Numbered from the stretch's first letter, positions 54,053 to 63,577 are shown. The stretch: DNA of 64,000 nt from Paenibacillus sp. MAEPY2 (GCF_000499205.1 NZ_AWUK01000020.1:1-64000); one strand, 5' to 3'. Program-made: numbers and translations. Notes: generated from the letters alone by a model not told the origin.

Positions 54053-55405
54053 TTATCCTGAAGGCAGATGAACCATCACCGTCGTACCTTCACCCACCTG
54101 ACTATTGATTTCGACAGTTCCCTGATGCAGTGTCACTATTTTCTTGACGGTCGCGAGACCCAGACCGTTACCGCTAATGCTGCGGTTTCGCGACAGGTCT
54201 GTTTTATAAAATCGATCAAACACATAACCCAGCTGCTCTTGCGCTATTCCAATGCCCGTATCCGTAATCGTGAAGAGAATTTCATTCGTTAACTGGTCCG
54301 TGCGTATATGAATATGCCCACCTGCAGGCGTAAACTTCATGCTGTTCCCCAGCAGATTCATCCAAACCTGGTTAAGCTGGTCCCGATCCGCTGTAACTTG
54401 AATCGTATCTGTAAGTTCCAGATGAACCTGAATATTTTTGGCGGACCACTGCGGCTCGCAGGTCACGATAATTTGCCGAATCTGCTCATCAAGATGATAT
54501 GTGGTGGCTTCGAATGGATGATGATCCGAGTCCAGCGATGCAAGCTCCAGCAGATTATCGCTAAGTCTGGATAGCCGTCCACTCTCCGTAATAATAATAT
54601 CGAGGTAATAATTACGATCAGCCTCCGCGACCAAGCTACTGTTTTTCATCGCCATGGCAAAACCGGAAATGGATGTGAGCGGGGTTTGTATCTCATGAGA
54701 TACACTGGAAACAAAATCCTGTCTCATCTGTTCCAGCTGTTTAAGCTCACTCGCCATTTCATTAAAACTGTGCGTCAAAGCCCCTATTTCATCCACACGT
54801 TTCGTTTGGATTTCCACGTCAAAATCACCCTTCGCCAGCCGCTTGGTTGCCCGTGTCAATACCTGGATCGGTTTCACCAAGTACCTTGCAGCAATAAGAA
54901 TACAGAGGCTTCCGATCAACAGTGCGAGTAATAATATCAGGAAGACCATCCGATTAATGATATTTTCGTTCTGCGGGGAATATTGCATAAACACGGCGTG
55001 TGACTCCCCCTGGAATGGAAAAGGAATGCCGATAAAGGTCTGATCCACCTCAGCCGGAGATCGATAGACGTGGCCCTGCAGCACCATTTGAACCACCTCT
55101 GGTGCAATATGAACCGTATCCGTATTGTCCAGATCATAGTACGTTGCGTTGCCGGAAGCGTCATATAGATGAATGGGATAGGTGGATACCTTCACCATAC
55201 TTTGGATGAAAGCATCCCTGTCCTCAGGTTGCGTTTGCTCATAGAGATGTATCATCTCCTCCCCTGCTGCAATCATATCGTTCTGTCCGATATGATTAAC
55301 TTCTTTTTTGAACAGGAAGAGCCCCAGGAAGAAAGAGGTCAGCAGGCTGAAGATGATGACGACCAAAAACGTGCAAATAATCCGAACATATAAGGTTTTG
55401 ATCAT
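54053..55405 (-). CDS. Sensor histidine kinase
   Basis: A 450-residue membrane kinase. Two helices (about 10-32 and 152-173) bracket an extracytoplasmic sensor of about 120 residues. A HAMP domain (about 175-225) follows. The phosphorylated His237 lies in VSHEIQTPLTSISGF, and the ATPase domain has NLLGNSMKFTP, DTGIGI and GNGLGLATVKKI. Its ATG overlaps the stop of the response regulator gene (ATGA). The signal is unknown, but the operon context suggests the cell envelope. Confidence 0.95.
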   Translation of the reverse strand: MIKTLYVRIICTFLVVIIFSLLTSFFLGLFLFKKEVNHIGQNDMIAAGEEMIHLYEQTQPEDRDAFIQSMVKVSTYPIHLYDASGNATYYDLDNTDTVHIAPEVVQMVLQGHVYRSPAEVDQTFIGIPFPFQGESHAVFMQYSPQNENIINRMVFLILLLALLIGSLCILIAARYLVKPIQVLTRATKRLAKGDFDVEIQTKRVDEIGALTHSFNEMASELKQLEQMRQDFVSSVSHEIQTPLTSISGFAMAMKNSSLVAEADRNYYLDIIITESGRLSRLSDNLLELASLDSDHHPFEATTYHLDEQIRQIIVTCEPQWSAKNIQVHLELTDTIQVTADRDQLNQVWMNLLGNSMKFTPAGGHIHIRTDQLTNEILFTITDTGIGIAQEQLGYVFDRFYKTDLSRNRSISGNGLGLATVKKIVTLHQGTVEINSQVGEGTTVMVHLPSG

Positions 55406-56076
55406 GTGATCACTAACCGGTAGCCCAAGCTGCGGGCCGTTTCAATCTGAAAATGGTGTGCATCGCCAGCGAATTTTTCCCTTAATCGCTTAATGTGAAC
55501 ATCAACCGTCCGGTCATCCCCTTCATAGTCGCTCCCCCAGATCTTCGTAATTAACTGTTCTCGGGTAAAAATCTGTCCAGGCTGGTTCGCCAGCATGAAC
55601 AACAATTCGAATTCCTTTAAAGGCAGATTGAGCGTGTCCTCTCCCCGGATCACTTGAAAGCTGCGGCGATTTAGCAGAATGCCACCTAGCTGTATGGTTT
55701 GGGAGGAGACAATCAGATACCTTTTCAGCAAGGCTTTGACTCTCATCACAAGCTCCAGAGGATCGAAAGGCTTCGTCAAATAATCGTCTGTTCCAAGCTG
55801 GAATCCCTTTACTTTCTGAGCCGATTCCCCCTTCACTGTAACCATTAAGAGCGGCATATTCAGATCCATGCGCCGGATCTCCCTGCATAGTTCCCAACCA
55901 TCCAATCGTGGCATCATAATATCGAGAATGACCAGATCAATTTGGGATTTCTCAACAATCTCCAGTGCTTCCGCACCGTCTTTAGCCACTACGATCTCAA
56001 ATCCCTCATTCCGCAAAAACAAGGTAATTAGCTCCCGAATATGCACATCGTCATCCACGACAAGGATTTGGGTCAT
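55402..56076 (-). CDS. Response regulator, OmpR family
   Basis: A 224-residue regulator. The receiver domain has DDD at positions 9-11, phospho-acceptor Asp52 (LVILDIMMPRLDGWE) and Lys near 102 (DYLTKPFDP). The C-terminal winged helix matches OmpR/PhoB proteins (LTLPLKEFELL-like LPLKEFELLFMLANQPGQIF; GDDRTVDVHIKRLREK). It sits 55 bp behind the serine hydrolase gene and overlaps the kinase gene, so the three form an operon. Confidence 0.95.
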   Translation of the reverse strand: MTQILVVDDDVHIRELITLFLRNEGFEIVVAKDGAEALEIVEKSQIDLVILDIMMPRLDGWELCREIRRMDLNMPLLMVTVKGESAQKVKGFQLGTDDYLTKPFDPLELVMRVKALLKRYLIVSSQTIQLGGILLNRRSFQVIRGEDTLNLPLKEFELLFMLANQPGQIFTREQLITKIWGSDYEGDDRTVDVHIKRLREKFAGDAHHFQIETARSLGYRLVIT

Positions 56077-56131
56077 ATGAAATGCAGGCCTCCCATATCT
56101 TTCTTCTCCTCTTCCACACTGGGTGGAGGGT

Positions 56132-58105
56132 TCAACCAAAATGCCAGCCTAACAGATTCCAATGATAGAAAAATAAACACAAGGTTACTGCTGCTAGGGC
56201 TACGAACGTATAGTGCGCACGCTTCGGTAAAGTCCAATAGCGGTTCTTCCATGCCAGGATATTCATCGTTACGATTGCCAGACACAATCCCACAAGAATC
56301 AGAGGCATGAATAGGTAAAGACGCAAAGATAGTGGAATGTGGCTGAGTCGATCGATCAAATCCATGTTCATCACCAGAAATGCTCCGCCCAGGGTCATCA
56401 ATGACCAAATAGACGTCATGACAGACAGCCGGACTGCCCATTTCTGCACCCTTGGCATCGCATTGATTTTGCGACTGCGATAAATCGCTCCCAGCAATAC
56501 GGTAATGAACAGAACCGCGGAAATACCGAGCAATGGGAGCCAGAACTTCGATTGATTCATCAATGGCGCGGGTTCCAGAGGCATTGGATTCAACATATCC
56601 AGAAACAGATACGTGACCTTGCCCTCTTTATCCGTACGGAACCCCATCTGATGTGTGCCTCCGACCTCCTGGAATAAATTCACGCCAATCGGAGTGTATA
56701 CTTGCTGGTCTGCACCACTTCCAATAAAGAGCCGGTTATCCGAAACCTCAATATTGATCTGAGTCAGAAAACTGAAAAACGTATCGACCTTCGTGTGATT
56801 ACGACGTGTAAATTGATAGGAACCTGCATATTTCTCCAGAGGCTCCCCTAATTCAATAGAGGTTGCAGCAGGCTGCTTACCCGTCTGGGCAGGATAGTAA
56901 CGATTAAAAAAGGCTTGCGCCAACCCTCCCGCTGCCGTTCCACCTTCCCCTCCACTATAGGAAACAAAGATACCCATTTGTTTGTCCGGTACAAGATAAA
57001 GATCTGTATTAAACAGCTCGTCGGCCCCTGCATGAGAGATCACACGCAATCCATTCATATTCAACTCGTAAAAGCCCAGATCCATGGCGGGTAAACGTTC
57101 GTCAAACTGGAATGCCGGGGAATGCATAAGCCTGGCGGTTTCCGGCTTGAGAATTTGCTTATCCTCATATCGCCCGTACTGTAGATGGGCAATCATGAAA
57201 TGAGTCATATCGTTCGCTGAGACACTGCCTGATCCCGCAGGCCGGAAGCCTCCCTCAAACGTTGGCCGCTTTGTTACAAACTCGCCATTGGCTCGGGCGT
57301 ATCCGAGCACCGCATAAGGCTCCAAAGACGCTGGAACAGGCTCCTCTACCGTAGCATAATTCATGTTCAGCGGATCAAATATATTTTTTTGTATATAGTC
57401 ATTGTAGGCCACACCACTAACTTCTTCGACGATAAGTCCCGCGAGTGATGCTCCATAATTGGAATACGCCAGCATCTCGCCTGGAGGCTTAACCCTTGCA
57501 GGCATGTGCTTCGCCATGGTTTCAGCAATAGAGACGGGGAGTTTCTCCGGATCGGTAGTGATCTGATAACCTACACCGCCTTCCTCGAAGCCTGCGGTAT
57601 GGGTCATGAGATGGCGTAACGTAATCGACTCCGCATAGGTTTTCGGTATTTTCACCGTTTTTAGATAGGTGTTGACGTCTGTATCGAGATCAAGCTTTCC
57701 CTCCTCGACCAATTGCATCACAGCGGTCCATGTGAACAACTTTGTTGTCGAAGCGATACGAAACAAGCTGGTTTGGGGATCAACGGGTTTATTTTTTTCG
57801 ATGTCGGAATGTCCGTACCCTTTGGAGAGCAGAATCTTTCCATCCTTTACAATCGAAATGACTGCGCCCGGAATTTGTAAGGAGTTCATTTGTACATCCA
57901 TAATTCCATCAATGAACGCTGTTAGTTGAGCTTTGTTATCCAGGTTCGCAGCAGCTCTCTGATCCAATTTACCGGAATTCAATCCGGGAGCAGATACCGC
58001 AGCCGCTACGGGTGACATTGTCCCTAACCCCATTGCTCCTAATGTAATGCATAACAACACCAGTACCATCATTTTGCCAAAAATCTTCCTTATCGACGAT
58101 GACAT
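56132..58105 (-). CDS. Serine hydrolase (class C beta-lactamase fold) with membrane C-terminus
   Basis: A 657-residue protein with signal peptide (about 1-36) and a beta-lactamase/D-alanyl-D-alanine-peptidase-like domain. SxxK is STTK (about 119-122), YxN is YSN (about 214-216) and a HAG motif follows in VISHAGADEL. A beta-rich middle part (about 400-510) leads to four C-terminal membrane helices. It acts outside the membrane on peptides, esters or peptidoglycan. GGAGG precedes the inner ATG. It heads an operon with a two-component system. Confidence 0.9.
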   Translation of the reverse strand: MSSSIRKIFGKMMVLVLLCITLGAMGLGTMSPVAAAVSAPGLNSGKLDQRAAANLDNKAQLTAFIDGIMDVQMNSLQIPGAVISIVKDGKILLSKGYGHSDIEKNKPVDPQTSLFRIASTTKLFTWTAVMQLVEEGKLDLDTDVNTYLKTVKIPKTYAESITLRHLMTHTAGFEEGGVGYQITTDPEKLPVSIAETMAKHMPARVKPPGEMLAYSNYGASLAGLIVEEVSGVAYNDYIQKNIFDPLNMNYATVEEPVPASLEPYAVLGYARANGEFVTKRPTFEGGFRPAGSGSVSANDMTHFMIAHLQYGRYEDKQILKPETARLMHSPAFQFDERLPAMDLGFYELNMNGLRVISHAGADELFNTDLYLVPDKQMGIFVSYSGGEGGTAAGGLAQAFFNRYYPAQTGKQPAATSIELGEPLEKYAGSYQFTRRNHTKVDTFFSFLTQINIEVSDNRLFIGSGADQQVYTPIGVNLFQEVGGTHQMGFRTDKEGKVTYLFLDMLNPMPLEPAPLMNQSKFWLPLLGISAVLFITVLLGAIYRSRKINAMPRVQKWAVRLSVMTSIWSLMTLGGAFLVMNMDLIDRLSHIPLSLRLYLFMPLILVGLCLAIVTMNILAWKNRYWTLPKRAHYTFVALAAVTLCLFFYHWNLLGWHFG

Positions 58106-58273
58106 AATCAACCTCCATCACTCCGCATATTTTTTAATAAAGGTTCCTCTTGCCTTCTTTCGAGAGCATATCAAGAACGTATGAACGGAGCGTGAACCTT
58201 TTTGTCATTCTTTGCCAAAGAGGATTAGCTTCAGTAAGATAGAGGAAGATTGTATTAGAAAAGGAGAATGGGA

Positions 58274-58639
58274 ATGCCAGACTTGTTACTAGTCTTATTT
58301 TTGTTTAATTTATCTTTATTTCTTCTGCACGAAATGGATGCCATTAGACGATCCGAATGGAAATTGTTTATCGTGCTGAAAGACATGGAAGATGAGAAGG
58401 CCTATAAATTCTTCACATTCGTTCACCTGCCACTTTACACCGTCATCCTCTCCCTGCTTTTCAGCTCTTACCAGATGATTACGTTCTGGGTACTGGATAT
58501 ATTTTTCATCATTCATGCGGCACTGCACCTATTTTTCGAGAAGCACCCTCGTAATGAATTTAAGAATACATATTCCAGATCATTTATTTACCCCATGGGG
58601 ATAATTGGGGCCGTTCATTTGTTAGCTTTATTAATGTAA
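58274..58639 (+). CDS. DUF6713-like small membrane protein
   Basis: A 121-residue protein with four predicted membrane helices. The motif LHEMDAIRRSEWKLF in the first loop is characteristic of the DUF6713 family as I remember it. Function unknown. GGAG is seven bases from the chosen ATG; an ATG two codons earlier is too close to it. It is divergent from the serine hydrolase operon. Confidence 0.72.
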   Translation: MPDLLLVLFLFNLSLFLLHEMDAIRRSEWKLFIVLKDMEDEKAYKFFTFVHLPLYTVILSLLFSSYQMITFWVLDIFFIIHAALHLFFEKHPRNEFKNTYSRSFIYPMGIIGAVHLLALLM

Positions 58640-58774
58640 TAGCATCAGATCGTACATCAAGAAATAAGAAATCTTATGACCGTTTGCCAGGTACATCAAA
58701 TAAAGTCGCTGTGTAAGCATATGCATTTATAGTAGACTGGGGAGAAAAGGTCCAATCATTCGGGAGGTCTGCTT

Positions 58775-59764
58775 ATGCAAGAGCAACATGCAGCACGAGT
58801 CGAACTATTCGTTTCCAACAATCAGATCATCAAAAAATCATTCAAGTGGCAAAATGTGATGATGCACCGTCTGGCGGCCCTGCTATATGCAGCGGAAAAT
58901 AAACAAGCCGATGGCGATGCCATCCGTCAAAGCCATGAATTGATCAAGCAAAACACGAATCTCTTTTCGGTCTTTCGGGGAAATTCGGCGATTAGCATCG
59001 CCACCATGCTCTCGCTTACGACAGAACAGGAAACAAAACTGGCAGATACCCTTCTGATCTATGATCTGATGAAAAAGAACAAATTTCGCACATCTGATTA
59101 TCTGGTCATTGCGGCCTATCAGATTGCGGCTCACGCGAAGCCGGACCAGTTCGAGCATAGGGTGGAACGAACCAAAACATTTTACGATCACATGAAAGCC
59201 CAGCACCGCTTTCTTACTGGACAGGACGATTATATTTTCGCTGCCATGCTGGCCCTTTCCGATCTTGACGTGGAATCCGGTGTAACTCGTATGGAGCACC
59301 TCTATACTGAACTCAAACCTGAGTTCTCGCCGGGGAATAGCGTGCAGGCATTAACGCAGGTGCTGGTCTTAGGGGATGACAATCCGGACGCGGGAGCTCG
59401 TGTACTCGCATTAAACGAAGCATTCCGCAGGCGGGATATACGAATGGACAAAATGTACACTCTGCCCTCCCTGGGGATACTCTCCCTGCTGCCTGCTGAC
59501 CGTGATACGCTCGTAGATCAAGTCGCGGAGACCTACGACTGGTTGCGTACACAGAAAGGCTTTGGTGCCTGGTCGATTAACAAACAGGAATTGCTGCTGC
59601 TCTCGTCTTCGCTGGTGGCAGTGCAATATGTGGAGGATCTGCGAAACGGCGTTCTGACCACGGCTATCTCCACTAGCATCACCAACATTATCATTGCCCA
59701 ACAGGCGGCCATGGCCGCTGCTGCAACATCGGCTGCCGTCGTTGCTTCGTCCTCATCCAGCTAG
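58775..59764 (+). CDS. DUF4003 family protein
   Basis: A 329-residue, mainly helical cytoplasmic protein matching DUF4003. Typical stretches are RLAALLYAAENKQADGDAIR, FRGNSAISIATMLSLTT and LTGQDDYIFAAMLALSD. It ends in an Ala/Ser-rich tail. Its function is not known. GGGAGG lies before the ATG. It shares a bidirectional terminator with the kinase-like gene. Confidence 0.85.
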   Translation: MQEQHAARVELFVSNNQIIKKSFKWQNVMMHRLAALLYAAENKQADGDAIRQSHELIKQNTNLFSVFRGNSAISIATMLSLTTEQETKLADTLLIYDLMKKNKFRTSDYLVIAAYQIAAHAKPDQFEHRVERTKTFYDHMKAQHRFLTGQDDYIFAAMLALSDLDVESGVTRMEHLYTELKPEFSPGNSVQALTQVLVLGDDNPDAGARVLALNEAFRRRDIRMDKMYTLPSLGILSLLPADRDTLVDQVAETYDWLRTQKGFGAWSINKQELLLLSSSLVAVQYVEDLRNGVLTTAISTSITNIIIAQQAAMAAAATSAAVVASSSSS

Positions 59765-59792
59765 AGGTCCTGAAGTATTCATACAAAATAAA

Positions 59793-59822
59793 AAGGCCCT
59801 CTGGTACCCTCCAGAAGGCCTT
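59793..59822. terminator. Bidirectional terminator
   Basis: AAGGCCCTCTGG (59793-59804) and CCAGAAGGCCTT (59811-59822) form a 12-base stem with one mismatch, with A and T runs on the flanks. Confidence 0.7.
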
Positions 59823-59853
59823 CTTCACTTGAATACATCGTTGCTGTTAGTTA

Positions 59854-60846
59854 CTAATCCCCCACGATACCCGTGCCACGAAACTCCTCAATGAAACTAT
59901 TCAGCCAATCCGAACCATAATCCAGCGCCCCCATATCACTCTCAATAAAAGCAACATCCAGACCCATAACCCAAAATCTGCGAGCAATAATGAATAAATC
60001 TACGGCCTCTTCATCTTGTGTAGAGAAGCTTCGAATGGAACGATAGCCATTCATGAGCGCAGTCCATAACGCTACCTTTTGCTCACCAGACTGTCTCTTC
60101 CGAGCCTTCACCTGTGCCAGGTCGTAGGAACGCCAGCCTTTAGCCGCCCACTCAAAGTCATAATGGATAAACTGACTGTCCTGTTGAAAAGCGTTATTGT
60201 TTCCATGCATATCACCATGACACAGCCCTGTATCCAAACCTTGTTTGGTAGCGACGACGATGCGTTCTTTTAACTCTCTGGCAAACTTATGTAGAAATGT
60301 TGATGCTTCATTTTTCTCACCGATGTAGTTAATGATTCGTTCAAGAGGCTCGTCAATTAGAAACTTCGTATCCAACTCATATCGTGGCAGCTCTGCAACC
60401 GCGTGATCCATGGCGTTATGCAATTCAGCGGCAGATTGACCAAATTTGTAACATGACTCTTCATCCTCAAGATTATTCTCCGTCCCCTCGATGTAGCGAA
60501 ACATTACGGCCATTCGTCTGCCTTCTGCGGCATCCAGTACGGTATATCCGCTGCGATCTTTCTTCTCGATGTACTCTCCAATATCGGTGTGTACAGATGA
60601 ACCTAGAATGCCCTTTAATTGAGATAACAGGGATAGTTCGTAACGTACGTCGTTTTCCGTAATTTCAGAACGGTAGACACGAAGAATATACATGCCAGTA
60701 GATGTACGTACCCGGTAGGTATCATTTAACCCCCTCAGCCAAAACAAACATTCTTCCCAAGTTCCGATTTCATACTGATCCCTCAATGCAAACTCCAGAT
60801 ATTTAGGGTTGAGCACTGAACGCAAAGCAGTCGGTTGATTAAACAT
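59854..60846 (-). CDS. Aminoglycoside phosphotransferase-fold kinase (ThrB2/SrkA-like)
   Basis: A 330-residue protein. The catalytic loop GLCHGDMHGNNNAF and metal-binding HYDFEWAAKGW are intact, as in homoserine-kinase-II-like and stress-response kinases. The substrate is unknown. AAGGAG lies eight bases before the ATG chosen; the upstream frame lacks initiation signals. It is the second kinase of this fold in the window and not closely similar to the first. Confidence 0.87.
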   Translation of the reverse strand: MFNQPTALRSVLNPKYLEFALRDQYEIGTWEECLFWLRGLNDTYRVRTSTGMYILRVYRSEITENDVRYELSLLSQLKGILGSSVHTDIGEYIEKKDRSGYTVLDAAEGRRMAVMFRYIEGTENNLEDEESCYKFGQSAAELHNAMDHAVAELPRYELDTKFLIDEPLERIINYIGEKNEASTFLHKFARELKERIVVATKQGLDTGLCHGDMHGNNNAFQQDSQFIHYDFEWAAKGWRSYDLAQVKARKRQSGEQKVALWTALMNGYRSIRSFSTQDEEAVDLFIIARRFWVMGLDVAFIESDMGALDYGSDWLNSFIEEFRGTGIVGD

Positions 60847-61012
60847 ATGTATGCTCCTTATGTTTGATATGATCTTTACTCTAGTTACAAAATAAATAAA
60901 TCTCTCATCTATCAACCTATAATATAGTATATTTTTCATTTATTTTCCAGAATGTATATTTTATTAAAAGAATAGACCCTCTCCCCCTAACGTTCCATTC
61001 CTATTCAGCGGA

Positions 61013-62788
61013 TTATACAAGGCTATTTGCCTTGGTTCGTATCCCCGGCTCCAGCACTCCTTTACGCTCAGGAAGAGCCCCTGCGCTCGACAATGTGGCA
61101 CATTCACGAAAGGCAAAATGTTTGCATCCCAAGCATTTCTGATGATCCAGATGTAATAAAGCATAATCGATGGCCTCACCTGTATGCTCAAACATATGGT
61201 CAGGAGCTATTCGTTCAGCCAAACCCGTTCTTTTCAGCATCTCCATCGGCTGGGCCTGGATTCCAGAAAATAGAACTATTCCGTTGGATTGCTCAAAATG
61301 TTTCAATATACTGGCCAAATTGGATTCACCTGTGGTGTCGATAAAGGGGACTTTACTCATGCGCAACAGTAAAATGCCTGGCCGCCGATGAATTGAATCC
61401 ATGACCGATTTCTCAAACGTGTCCGCTGCTCCAAAAAATAATGGACCTTCAATCGTATACATGCTCATTTGAGGACAGTCATGACCGTCATGGACCATGT
61501 GAGCCATGACTTTTTCGTGTTTATGATCGGGATCAGGCAGCACTTTGGCAACCTTCAACATCTCACTCATGCGCTTCACAAATAACAGAACAGCCAGAAT
61601 CAATCCAACCTCTACAGCCGTTGTTAAACTTGTAAATACAGTTAGCAAAAAGGTGATGAGTAACACGAGCGAATCACTTGTTCTCGTTTTTAACACATGT
61701 ATGAACGATCTCCGTTCACTCATATTCCAGGCAACCATCATCAGGACTGGAGCCATACTGGCAAGTGGAATATGCGAAGCATACGGTGCGAATAGAACAA
61801 GTACCAGCAGGACCACTACACCATGAATAACCCCCGACAATGGTGATACAGCCCCGGATTTAATATTCGTAGCCGTACGCGCAATCGCCCCTGTTGCAGG
61901 AATACCCCCAAATAGTGGTGTCACCATATTAGCGATTCCCTGTCCAATCAGCTCCCGATTGCTGTTATGACGACTTCCAGTCATGCCATCGGCAACAACA
62001 GCAGACAGCAACGATTCGATTCCGCCCAACATGGCGATAACAAAGGCTGGTTGTAGCAAGTTCACAATTCGCTCCCAAGTGATCTCCGGCACTTGAAACT
62101 GAGGCAAGTAGCTTGGTATGGCGCCAAAGGACGATCCAATCGTAGCAACCTGGCCTTCAAAAAAGAACGCTGCGACTACCGTCGATAGTACCAGCCCGAC
62201 CAGTGATGCAGGCACCTTTGGTGCAAATCTCGGCACAAGCAGAATTACAGCCAGACAACTGCCTGCTGTCAGCAAGCTGTATATATTAACGGTTGAGATA
62301 TGCATCCCGATCTCCTTCATGTTGGACCAAAAATCTTCATGTTTCTCAATCCCGCTCAGTCCCAGAAAGTTAGCAATCTGCCCACTGAAAATAATGACGG
62401 CGATACCAGTGGTAAAACCGATGGTCACTGGCCGAGGTATAAATTTGATTAACACACCGAGCTTCAATAGCCCCATTAGTACCAGCATTATTCCAGCCAT
62501 AATCCCGGCAATCAATAAATTTTCATATCCGTACTGCATCACGATTGCGAAGAGAATCGGAATAAATGCGCCTGTCGGCCCGCCAATCTGGAACTTGGAC
62601 CCACCCAGTAAGGAAATGAGAATCCCTGCAATAATTGTCGTGTACAAGCCATACTCCGGCTTAACTCCGGAAGCGATGGCAAATGCCATTCCCAGCGGAA
62701 TTGCAATAATGCCCACAATCAACCCTGACAACAAATCCTTGCGAAAAGCGGGTGCATTGTATCCTGCAAATCTCCCCATCCATTTCAT
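61013..62788 (-). CDS. SulP family anion transporter with STAS domain
   Basis: A 591-residue transporter with about ten to twelve membrane helices (RKDLLSGLIVGIIAIPLGMA at the start; GGIPATGAIARTATNIKSGA). A C-terminal STAS domain (about 440-540) contains VPFIDTTGESNL. After it lies an uncommon cysteine-containing tail, CLGCKHFAFREC. Likely substrates are sulfate, bicarbonate or similar anions. It lies downstream of a divergently unrelated but same-strand ArsR gene, and both share an operator-like repeat. Confidence 0.9.
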   Translation of the reverse strand: MKWMGRFAGYNAPAFRKDLLSGLIVGIIAIPLGMAFAIASGVKPEYGLYTTIIAGILISLLGGSKFQIGGPTGAFIPILFAIVMQYGYENLLIAGIMAGIMLVLMGLLKLGVLIKFIPRPVTIGFTTGIAVIIFSGQIANFLGLSGIEKHEDFWSNMKEIGMHISTVNIYSLLTAGSCLAVILLVPRFAPKVPASLVGLVLSTVVAAFFFEGQVATIGSSFGAIPSYLPQFQVPEITWERIVNLLQPAFVIAMLGGIESLLSAVVADGMTGSRHNSNRELIGQGIANMVTPLFGGIPATGAIARTATNIKSGAVSPLSGVIHGVVVLLVLVLFAPYASHIPLASMAPVLMMVAWNMSERRSFIHVLKTRTSDSLVLLITFLLTVFTSLTTAVEVGLILAVLLFVKRMSEMLKVAKVLPDPDHKHEKVMAHMVHDGHDCPQMSMYTIEGPLFFGAADTFEKSVMDSIHRRPGILLLRMSKVPFIDTTGESNLASILKHFEQSNGIVLFSGIQAQPMEMLKRTGLAERIAPDHMFEHTGEAIDYALLHLDHQKCLGCKHFAFRECATLSSAGALPERKGVLEPGIRTKANSLV

Positions 62789-62815
62789 CTAGTTTAACCT
62801 TCTTTTCTTTATATA

Positions 62816-62836
62816 TTTGAATATTTGAATATAATA
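62816..62836. promoter_or_regulatory. Candidate ArsR operator upstream of SulP
   Basis: TTTGAAT-ATT-TGAATATAATA, identical at 19 of 21 positions to the element upstream of the ArsR gene. It lies about 30 bases before the SulP start. Confidence 0.65.
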
Positions 62837-62903
62837 AAAAGACTACTCCCAAGGATGGCCCCTGTCAATCGTAATGCTCACTTTTGCCAACCAGATCATA
62901 ACG

Positions 62904-62950
62904 CAAAAAAACAAGAAGTTCCCTGCACTTGCCTCCCGGTTCCCCTTGTT
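62904..62950 (-). terminator. Terminator of the ArsR gene
   Basis: On the minus strand AACAAG and CTTGTT form the base of a stem followed by seven T residues, 20 bases behind the ArsR stop codon. Confidence 0.65.
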
Positions 62951-62958
62951 TATTGTGT

Positions 62959-63288
62959 TTAAGTATCTTTTCGAATGTCTTCAAGCATCGAAATGGCGTC
63001 GACCAGATGATTATCAAAAATCTGCTTGGCGACTGTCAGCAGGTCCTTGATTAGAGGGTCACGAAGTGAGTAGATAACCGTGGTTCCTTCCTTGATTCCC
63101 TGGACAACGTTTTTACTGCGTAACACAGCCAACTGTTGTGAAACGGCGGAGCCTTCTGATCCGAGAATACTTTGCAACTCATTGACGTTTTTCGCTCCAT
63201 CACTAAGCAACTCCAGAATTTGTATCCGCATCGGGTGCGCCAGTGCTTTGAAAAAATCAGCTTTGAACTGTTGAATGCTTTGATTCAT
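62959..63288 (-). CDS. ArsR family regulator without cysteines
   Basis: A 109-residue winged-helix protein. FFKALAHPMRIQILELLSDG and NELQSILGSEGSAVSQQLAV, then LRSKNVVQGIKEGTTVIYSL are typical of ArsR repressors. It has no cysteine, so the classic thiolate metal site is absent; it may sense by another means or regulate constitutively. It precedes the SulP gene on the same strand with its own terminator between. GGGG precedes the chosen ATG by eight bases. Confidence 0.9.
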   Translation of the reverse strand: MNQSIQQFKADFFKALAHPMRIQILELLSDGAKNVNELQSILGSEGSAVSQQLAVLRSKNVVQGIKEGTTVIYSLRDPLIKDLLTVAKQIFDNHLVDAISMLEDIRKDT

Positions 63289-63303
63289 ACGTAATACCCC
63301 TTT

Positions 63304-63333
63304 ATTCAAACTTTTGAATGTATGAATATAATA
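63304..63333. promoter_or_regulatory. Candidate ArsR operator (autoregulation)
   Basis: ATTCAAA-CT-TTTGAAT (63304-63319) is a perfect inverted repeat, and TTTGAATGTATGAATATAATA (63313-63333, 21 bases) repeats the SulP-upstream element. It starts 16 bases before the ArsR start codon. Confidence 0.6.
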
Positions 63334-63393
63334 TCACACATAAGTCAACAAGAGCAGTAAGCCAACACGATGAGCAAGTGTCATTTTCCTGCC

Positions 63394-63424
63394 TTGACCT
63401 TGAAGTATACTTCAGACTTTTTAT
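63394..63424 (+). promoter_or_regulatory. Orphan MerR-type promoter
   Basis: TTGACC (63394-63399) and TTTTAT (63419-63424) are separated by 19 bases, with a perfect 14-bp palindrome TGAAGTATACTTCA (63401-63414) in the spacer. This is the layout of MerR-family activated promoters, but no MerR gene lies nearby. Confidence 0.55.
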
Positions 63425-63430
63425 CCAAAA

Positions 63431-63577
63431 ATGAATCATGTCTTTGTGCTTTATCCTATTCCTGAAGCCAAGAATGTAGATCGCAAAATCATTGATATTA
63501 TTAAAATCGTTGTTTTTGATGTCCTTATATCCATTTTCGTTTATAGCAAATTAACTTATCGATCCAGTCGGAAATAA
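63431..63577 (+). CDS. Putative 48-residue membrane-like protein or gene remnant
   Basis: An ORF of 48 codons beginning MNHVFVLYPIPEAKNVDRKI, with a hydrophobic stretch (IIDIIKIVVFDVLISIFVYS) and a basic end (RSSRK). It begins about seven bases after the -10 box of the MerR-type promoter, so a transcript would be almost leaderless, and no ribosome-binding site is visible. It ends at a perfect terminator. It may be a small real protein or a remnant of a formerly larger MerR-controlled gene. Confidence 0.35.
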   Translation: MNHVFVLYPIPEAKNVDRKIIDIIKIVVFDVLISIFVYSKLTYRSSRK

